A stretch of DNA of 11,142 nt, taken from assembly GCA_026397495.1 (NCBI GenBank), contig JAPLUS010000161.1, positions 1-11,142 on the forward strand, written 5' to 3'. Position 1 is the first letter of the stretch. Each line of letters opens with the position of its first letter. Below, piece by piece: positions 6,791-11,142 of the stretch. The notes beneath the pieces were generated by a model, which saw nothing but the letters and a program-made list of their open reading frames with translations, did no database searches and was not told where the DNA came from. Made by a program: the position numbers and the translations under genes. The DNA is from Candidatus Zixiibacteriota bacterium (GTDB taxonomy: Bacteria > Zixibacteria > MSB-5A5 > GN15 > PGXB01).

Positions 6791-6806
6791 AAATTGAATT
6801 CAATTT
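6791..6806. promoter_or_regulatory. Perfect 16-bp palindrome in the gap before the flippase gene
   Basis: AAATTGAATTCAATTT is its own reverse complement and lies in the 108-bp gap between the aminotransferase and flippase genes, the widest gap within the polysaccharide locus. It is flanked by TTGC on the left (6787-6790) and GCAA on the right (6812-6815), though asymmetrically. It could be an operator for a dimeric regulator of an internal promoter. Only weak promoter matches are visible, such as TTGAAT at 6794-6799 with TATATC at 6819-6824 and a long 19-bp spacing. The rest of the gap shows no gene. Confidence 0.3.
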
Positions 6807-6869
6807 ATTGGGCAAACATATATCCCTTTCATCAGCCGGCAGATTTTCAAGATCATAAGGAATAATAAG

Positions 6870-8408
6870 GTGGCTCAAACCAGTATTCGGCAGGCTATTC
6901 TTGGAGTTTCAGGAGTCATTCTGTTTTCCAAGCTACTGGGTTTCCTGCGGGAAATGGTGGTAGCGGCGCGATTTGGAACCTCGCGTGAATATGACATTTT
7001 TCTAATCGCCGTCGCCGCGCCGGTCTTCTTCACTGTCGTTGTAATCAATGCCACCAATTTTCTGATTATTCCTTTTCTTTCCAGGCGGATGTCGGAGAAG
7101 TCTGAGGGCGGCTGGAAAAGTTTTTGGAGTTTGTTTTCATCATTTCTTCCGATTGTGGCGGGACTGACGGTTATTATCATGATTACCGCGCCGGCACTGG
7201 TGAAAATAGTTAGCCCGTCTCTTTCCGGCGAAACGTTAAGACAGGGGATACAATATTGCCGGATATTTTCTCTGATGCTGATGCTGGGCTTTTTGGAATC
7301 ATTTTTACGATCCGCGTTAAATGTCAAAAAGGAATTTGCCTATCCCGCTTTCGGAATAATAATCTTCAATATAGTCGCTACTGCGGCCATTTATTTTTTC
7401 TCGGGCAAATTATCAGTGATAGCTATTCTAATTGGATTTCTTGCAGGCACACTTTGTCAGATTTTATTCCTGTTTCTACGCCTGCTGAAATTCGATATTT
7501 TGGAGCATTTTCATTTTCGCTTCTTCAACAACGATGTCAAACAACTTTTTACGCTCGGTGGCATGGTGATTATTGTGGAGTTATTATCCGGTCCCTATTT
7601 TCTAATTGACCGCTACTTTGCCTCCGATCTGGCCAGCGGTGTTATCTCCGCTCTCAACTACTGCGGCCTGCTGATAATGATTCCAGTCAGCATCGCCGGC
7701 TCGGCGATAGCCACGGTTACCTTTCCTTACCTGAGCGACCGAATAAATAATAACCGCGGTGCTGATTTTGCACGGTTACTTCATCAGACCATACGGCTTT
7801 CGCTGGTGATTGGACTCCCTTGTACTATTTTCTATATGGCTTTTTCCAGGGAGTTGGTTGCCGGTGTTTTTCTTCGGGGAGCTTTTGATCTTAACTCGCT
7901 CAAGATAACTTCCGATGTTCTGCTCTTTCTTGCCCCCTGTGTAATATTTCATTTTCTTTACACTATATTTATGCAATCCTGTTATGCCTGCGGAAAGCAG
8001 AAATATGTTATGATGATAATTATTGTTGCGCTTGTCTTGAAATTCGTCTTGACCGGCCTGTTTAAGAGCTTGCTTGATTACCCTGGGATACCATTGGCCA
8101 GCGCTATACTGGAGATGCTGACCGTTGCTATGCTGGCCTTTGTCCTAACCCGCGAGGGAAGAATTATTGGAGTAAGGAAATTGCTTACAACCTCACTTAA
8201 AGTGATGGTTGCCTCCTTTCCGATTATAGTGATGGCCATTTTTTATCGGAACCTTCCTGATTTTTCTCTGGGTATGAACCTCGTCTCCAGACTGCGGGTT
8301 ATTCCCGCAGGTGTTATTGGCCTGATATTTTTTGCCGCCATTGCCTATTGGCTTAAAGTAGAGGAAGTCCATTCTTTTGTGAATTACCTTCGGAAAGGTT
8401 GGAGATGA
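6870..8408 (+). CDS. MurJ/MviN-family lipid-linked sugar flippase, probably acting as the locus Wzx
   Basis: The product is 512 aa and almost wholly hydrophobic, fitting the roughly 14 membrane helices of MOP-superfamily flippases. The N-terminal SKLLGFLREMVVAARFG (20-36) and Asp42 match MurJ, which moves lipid II across the inner membrane. By alignment from memory with E. coli MurJ, Arg24 is kept (Arg27) and Arg18 becomes Lys21, but Arg52 is Thr55 and Arg270 is Leu267. The conserved FAEGAFSQAF segment is replaced by VINATNFLI (58-66). These changes and the position among sugar-modifying, polymerase and export genes suggest it flips the polysaccharide repeat unit, the Wzx role, and not lipid II. 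GTG 6870 is the start, with AAGGA (6857-6861) 8 nt upstream. Its TGA overlaps the ATG of a 34-codon ORF. A true MurJ with divergent sequence remains possible. Confidence 0.87.
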   Translation: MAQTSIRQAILGVSGVILFSKLLGFLREMVVAARFGTSREYDIFLIAVAAPVFFTVVVINATNFLIIPFLSRRMSEKSEGGWKSFWSLFSSFLPIVAGLTVIIMITAPALVKIVSPSLSGETLRQGIQYCRIFSLMLMLGFLESFLRSALNVKKEFAYPAFGIIIFNIVATAAIYFFSGKLSVIAILIGFLAGTLCQILFLFLRLLKFDILEHFHFRFFNNDVKQLFTLGGMVIIVELLSGPYFLIDRYFASDLASGVISALNYCGLLIMIPVSIAGSAIATVTFPYLSDRINNNRGADFARLLHQTIRLSLVIGLPCTIFYMAFSRELVAGVFLRGAFDLNSLKITSDVLLFLAPCVIFHFLYTIFMQSCYACGKQKYVMMIIIVALVLKFVLTGLFKSLLDYPGIPLASAILEMLTVAMLAFVLTREGRIIGVRKLLTTSLKVMVASFPIIVMAIFYRNLPDFSLGMNLVSRLRVIPAGVIGLIFFAAIAYWLKVEEVHSFVNYLRKGWR

Positions 8409-8509
8409 ATAGCATCATAGTATCATTTAGGATATTTATCGGCTTGGGATATTGGGGAAAATTAGATGGGATGAGCTCTATGGTGAGATATTTCAAAGGA
8501 GGCAATTGA
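8405..8509 (+). CDS. Candidate 34-codon small ORF bridging the flippase and polymerase genes
   Basis: An ATG at 8405 overlaps the flippase stop (ATGA), with AAAGG (8394-8398) 6 nt upstream as a possible SD. The frame runs 34 codons and ends in TGA at 8507-8509, and the very next codon is the TTG start of the polymerase in the same frame. The peptide begins MNSIIVSFRIFIGLGYWGKL, a short hydrophobic stretch with a few basic residues, and ends RYFKGGN. Its last codons contain the strong SD of the next gene. I do not recognise the peptide. It could be a small membrane protein, a coupling ORF that delivers ribosomes to the TTG start, or a chance frame. Confidence 0.4.
   Translation: MNSIIVSFRIFIGLGYWGKLDGMSSMVRYFKGGN
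8495..8502 (+). promoter_or_regulatory. Strong ribosome binding site fixing the TTG start of the polymerase gene
   Basis: AAAGGAGG is a near-perfect anti-SD match, 7 nt before the TTG at 8510. It decides the start of the polymerase in the absence of a nearby in-frame ATG downstream of it. It lies inside the last codons of the upstream small ORF, so ribosomes translating that ORF would pass over it. Confidence 0.75.
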
Positions 8510-9895
8510 TTGGTCGCGACCGCACTCAAAGCCCATTTTGACAATAGTAGATTTATGGGAACAGCCATAGTCTCAGCTATTCTTATTTTTATTCTGGGAG
8601 GAATCGTTTTCCTTATGAATGGGAAAATTCCCTTAGCGTTTGTATATTTTGGTATTCCTTTTCTTATCGTCATCATCTCCTATCCCCGGGCTGCGATCTA
8701 TTTATATATATTTTCATTATTCATTTTCATATGTCTAAGTTCCAATCCTCCCCTGATGCTTATAGATATTGCAGCCTTGATGTTTTTGGCTTCATTCGGG
8801 GTTGACTTCCTTCTAAAGGGGAAAACTTTCCTTAGAGTGCCATCTATTGTTAAATATGGATTGGTGTTACTGACGACACTGGTTTTTGCGACTCTATTCG
8901 CCCATCATCCGGAGTACTCCTATGGTCCCATCGTAAGGGTCTCCCTTCAGTTGGCTATTGTCTTGGCCATCTATAATCTGATTTCCGGCAAAGATGCTTT
9001 GATAATGCTGAAAACATATTTTTGGCTTATGGTTCTTCATTCCCTATACAATTTTATCACCTTTGTCATGCTTAAGGGGGAATACAGAATTTTCGGTTTG
9101 CCGGGGGTCTATTTTGATGATCTTGCCATACTGGCTTTTCCTATCGGGTTGGCCTATTTTATCTGGTCAGAACGACAAGGGGAATCGCTTCGGTACGGCC
9201 TGGGGACAATTCTAATCATCTTTGGCCTTCTGGCCACGCACTCACGGGGACCAGTCCTGACCATCGCCTGGGTTGGATTGGCGCTTGTCATTTATTCCCG
9301 AAGAAAAGCCTTGATGGGAGGGGTTAATAATGTCCGCTCCCGCCTTAGGATGATTTTTCTGGCCATTATTCCGGTGCTCTTGATTTTCATAGGATTCAGC
9401 GGCATCTTTAGGTTTGCCTTGGAACGGTTGCAGACTTTGGAAAATATTGATACCGGCACAATATGGATGCGCTTCTTTCTCTGGAAAGCCAGTCTAACGG
9501 CCTTTTTGAGCAGTCCTTTTACGGGTATCGGCCCCGGCAATTTCCGCTATATCGAAAGCATTCTGCCCGCACTCAAATTCGATGAAGCCGCGCTCTATGT
9601 TCACAGGCTGTCGGCCCACAACATGTTTTTGCACTATCTTGCGGAATCCGGCATTATCGGCGCCGCCGCCTTAGTAACCCTATATTTAAAGAATTTTATG
9701 ACAGCAAAAAATATCGCCAAGCATAATCCCCCCTGTTTTCCCCGGGCGTTTTCGATGGCCCTATTCGGGGTTGGTCTAACAATATTCGCTACTATTTTTT
9801 ATATGGATGGATGGGCCTGGGGGCAGAATGCCTTTGCCGCGCCTCTTTTCTTTGCCATTATAGCCAAGGTGGCCAACTGCGGTACCGATGCGTAA
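8510..9895 (+). CDS. O-antigen ligase/polymerase-family membrane protein (Wzy-like)
   Basis: The product is 461 aa with many hydrophobic segments (for example 17-36, 40-57, 61-76, 84-98, 115-131, 143-158, 280-300 and 415-432). It has the large loop of the Wzy_C/O-antigen ligase family. The hallmark region is WKASLTAFLSSPFTGIGPGN (325-344), then AHNMFLHYLAESG (369-381) with His370, plus SRGP with Arg246. Such proteins either polymerise lipid-linked repeat units on the periplasmic side or ligate chains to an acceptor. In a locus with a flippase, co-polymerase and export channel, polymerase (Wzy) is the better reading, although sequence alone does not separate the two. The start is TTG, supported by AAAGGAGG 7 nt upstream. 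The end overlaps the next gene by 8 bp. Confidence 0.85.
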   Translation: MVATALKAHFDNSRFMGTAIVSAILIFILGGIVFLMNGKIPLAFVYFGIPFLIVIISYPRAAIYLYIFSLFIFICLSSNPPLMLIDIAALMFLASFGVDFLLKGKTFLRVPSIVKYGLVLLTTLVFATLFAHHPEYSYGPIVRVSLQLAIVLAIYNLISGKDALIMLKTYFWLMVLHSLYNFITFVMLKGEYRIFGLPGVYFDDLAILAFPIGLAYFIWSERQGESLRYGLGTILIIFGLLATHSRGPVLTIAWVGLALVIYSRRKALMGGVNNVRSRLRMIFLAIIPVLLIFIGFSGIFRFALERLQTLENIDTGTIWMRFFLWKASLTAFLSSPFTGIGPGNFRYIESILPALKFDEAALYVHRLSAHNMFLHYLAESGIIGAAALVTLYLKNFMTAKNIAKHNPPCFPRAFSMALFGVGLTIFATIFYMDGWAWGQNAFAAPLFFAIIAKVANCGTDA

Positions 9896-10952
9896 TAAAA
9901 TCATTATTCTGGGTGATTCAGTCTCGGTGCATATAATCCGCTGGGCGAAGGGGATTGCCGAATGCGGATTCAAAGTGACGGTTATCTCCAATGGTGGGAA
10001 AGAAATAGAAGGGATTGAAACCATTCTCTTGGGTAATCAAGCGGGAACAAGGCTGGGCTATATCGGCCTGCTTCCCACGGTCAGGCATCTAATTCGGAAG
10101 ATTGCTCCGAATCTGGTACACAGCCATTATGCCATCGGTTATGGCCTTTGGGGAAGGTGCTGTGGCTGGCGCCCTTTCCTTATTTCTGTGTGGGGGTCGG
10201 ATATAGTGGAATTTCCGTCTAATGGATTGAAGCGATGGGGACTCCGAAAAATCCTTCTCTCGGCCGATTATATCACGGCCACCAGTGAGTTTCTGAAACA
10301 ACGAACTATCAGAGTTGCGCCGGAAATATCATCGAAAATAGGAATCATTCCTTTTGGGGTCGAAATTCCATTAATCCCCACTTCCAGTCCATCCGACAAA
10401 GTTAGAATTATTTTCTTAAAAACTCATCGGAGGAAGTATGGCCCCGATATTTTATTGAAAGCGATGTATATTGTTTCTGCCCAAAATAGCAATATAATGC
10501 TAACGATGGCCGGCGAAGGAGAAATGACGGAAGGACTGCAAAGAATGGCGCGCGAATACCAGCTTGAAGATTCTGTTAAATTTGTGGGATTTATAGATAA
10601 TGCTGAGGTTCCAAAACTTCTTGCGGAACATGATATCATGGTAATGCCCTCGCTGGCGGAATCTTTTGGTGTCGCCGCACTTGAAGCGTCTGCATCCGGT
10701 TTACCGGTTATTGCCTCTAATGTTGGTGGGATACCGGAGATTGTTCGGGATAATATAACCGGGATTTTAGTACCTCCCTCTGATGCCAAAAGCTTGGCGG
10801 AAGCGATTGTGAGATTGTCCCACGATGTCGAATTAAGAAAAAGAATGGGAATGGCAGGAAGAGAATATGTTGGCGGGAAGTACCGCTGGCAGGAAAATGT
10901 CAGACAAATGGTGCAGCTTTACGAAAAATTAATTGCCAACAAAGGAATCTGA
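9888..10952 (+). CDS. GT4-family glycosyltransferase (GT-B fold)
   Basis: The product is 354 aa with two Rossmann-like halves, usual for GT4. It transfers a sugar from a nucleotide donor to the growing lipid-linked repeat unit on the cytoplasmic face. The N-terminal half has NKIIILGDSVSVHIIRWAKG (3-22) and VHSHYAIGYGLWGR (77-90). The donor half has IIPFGVEIP (153-161), AGEGEM (208-213), VKFVGFID (230-237) and the E-x7-E element ESFGVAALE (258-266). GLPVIASNVGGIPEIV (271-286) follows. Where many GT4 enzymes have a GRL-x-x-KG start to the donor domain, this one reads LKTHRRKYGPDILLKA (177-192), a variant linker. Sugar and linkage cannot be predicted. ATG 9888 lies inside the end of the polymerase gene (8-bp overlap) with no good SD, so translational coupling is likely. 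Confidence 0.91.
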   Translation: MRNKIIILGDSVSVHIIRWAKGIAECGFKVTVISNGGKEIEGIETILLGNQAGTRLGYIGLLPTVRHLIRKIAPNLVHSHYAIGYGLWGRCCGWRPFLISVWGSDIVEFPSNGLKRWGLRKILLSADYITATSEFLKQRTIRVAPEISSKIGIIPFGVEIPLIPTSSPSDKVRIIFLKTHRRKYGPDILLKAMYIVSAQNSNIMLTMAGEGEMTEGLQRMAREYQLEDSVKFVGFIDNAEVPKLLAEHDIMVMPSLAESFGVAALEASASGLPVIASNVGGIPEIVRDNITGILVPPSDAKSLAEAIVRLSHDVELRKRMGMAGREYVGGKYRWQENVRQMVQLYEKLIANKGI

Positions 10953-10953
10953 T

Positions 10954-11142
10954 TTGAAAATTCCTTTTTTCAGGCTGAAATTCACTTCATCGGAAAAGAA
11001 AGAAGTTCTTGAAGTTCTAAAAAGCGGCTGGGTTACGAGTGGCCCCAAGGTGAAGCGATTTGAGAATGATATCAAGTTAATGTCTGGAGCAAAACATGCC
11101 ATAGCTGTCTCTTCCTGTACCGCCGGTTTGCACCTGGTTCTG
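10954..11142 (+). CDS. DegT-family PLP-dependent aminotransferase, ArnB-like (partial, runs off the window)
   Basis: Only the first 63 codons are present. They read as the N-terminus of a DegT-family sugar aminotransferase: IPFFRLKF, KSGWVTSGPKVKRFE (23-37) and HAIAVSSCTAGLHLVL (48-63), where SSCTAG is the cofactor phosphate site. The GWVTSGP and FE pattern resembles ArnB- and PglE-type enzymes acting on 4-keto sugars more than the other aminotransferase of this locus. The start is TTG 10954, with AAGGA (10942-10946) 7 nt upstream inside the end of the glycosyltransferase gene and one base between the genes. The lysine that binds PLP lies beyond the window, so intactness cannot be judged. Confidence 0.85.
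   Translation, partial: MKIPFFRLKFTSSEKKEVLEVLKSGWVTSGPKVKRFENDIKLMSGAKHAIAVSSCTAGLHLVL

Noticed and set aside
6875..7327. 150-codon open frame on the - strand opposite the flippase gene
   Set aside because: It lies wholly antisense to a well-supported gene and its composition looks like a reverse-complement shadow. No other minus-strand frame in the window is convincing either.
7256..7609. 117-codon open frame on the + strand inside the flippase gene
   Set aside because: It is an out-of-frame shadow of a clearly coding membrane protein, with no SD or domain features.
8507..8509. TGA recoded as an amino acid, joining the small ORF to the polymerase
   Set aside because: TGA is the normal stop of at least four genes in this window (ends at 798, 1833, 8408 and 10952), and a strong SD with a TTG start directly follows, so ordinary termination and restart is simpler.
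1..11142. CRISPR array, tRNA or rRNA genes, insertion sequences, attachment sites
   Set aside because: I saw no regularly spaced repeats, no tRNA cloverleaf-like segment in the gaps, no transposase or integrase and no terminal inverted repeats. Gaps between genes are too short for most of these.

Overview
The window looks like part of the chromosome of a diderm (Gram-negative-type) bacterium of moderate G+C content. The evidence is an outer-membrane polysaccharide export protein with a matching inner-membrane co-polymerase, and Shine-Dalgarno (SD) sites of ordinary bacterial type. All intact genes are on the + strand. TGA, TAG and TAA all serve as stops, so the genetic code is standard. Divergence from textbook homologues and frequent GTG/TTG starts suggest an uncultured lineage, perhaps in the FCB/Zixibacteria neighbourhood. 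That placement is a weak impression and not a result.

Region 1 (1-1833) holds two housekeeping-type genes. The first is a PdxJ-family protein whose fold motifs are intact but whose catalytic and substrate-binding residues are mostly replaced. The second is an RluD-type 23S rRNA pseudouridine synthase. A strong hairpin that looks like an intrinsic terminator follows 17 nt after the synthase stop.

Region 2 (1834-2162) is a gene-free spacer of about 330 bp. It contains that terminator and then a near-consensus sigma70 promoter (TTGACT, 17 bp, TATAAA). The promoter is followed by a leader of about 50 nt and a strong SD.

Region 3 (2163 to the window end) is a Wzx/Wzy-type exopolysaccharide or O-polysaccharide locus that continues past the right edge. 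In order it encodes: an SLBB-repeat export protein (OPX/Wza-like); a Wzz-type chain-length protein without a kinase domain; a hexapeptide-repeat acyltransferase; a DegT-family sugar aminotransferase; a MurJ-family flippase (Wzx role); a 34-codon small ORF that exactly fills the next gap; an O-antigen ligase/polymerase (Wzy role); a GT4 glycosyltransferase; and the start of a second, ArnB-like DegT aminotransferase.

Together these would make an N-acylated amino-sugar-containing repeat unit on a lipid carrier, flip it, polymerise it with controlled length and export it across the outer membrane. No initiating sugar-phosphate transferase, tyrosine kinase or sugar dehydratase/dehydrogenase is in the window. 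The most unusual points are the PdxJ homologue with a dismantled active site, the MurJ-family flippase lacking two cavity arginines of true MurJ, and the small ORF in the TGA-TTG junction before the polymerase gene.
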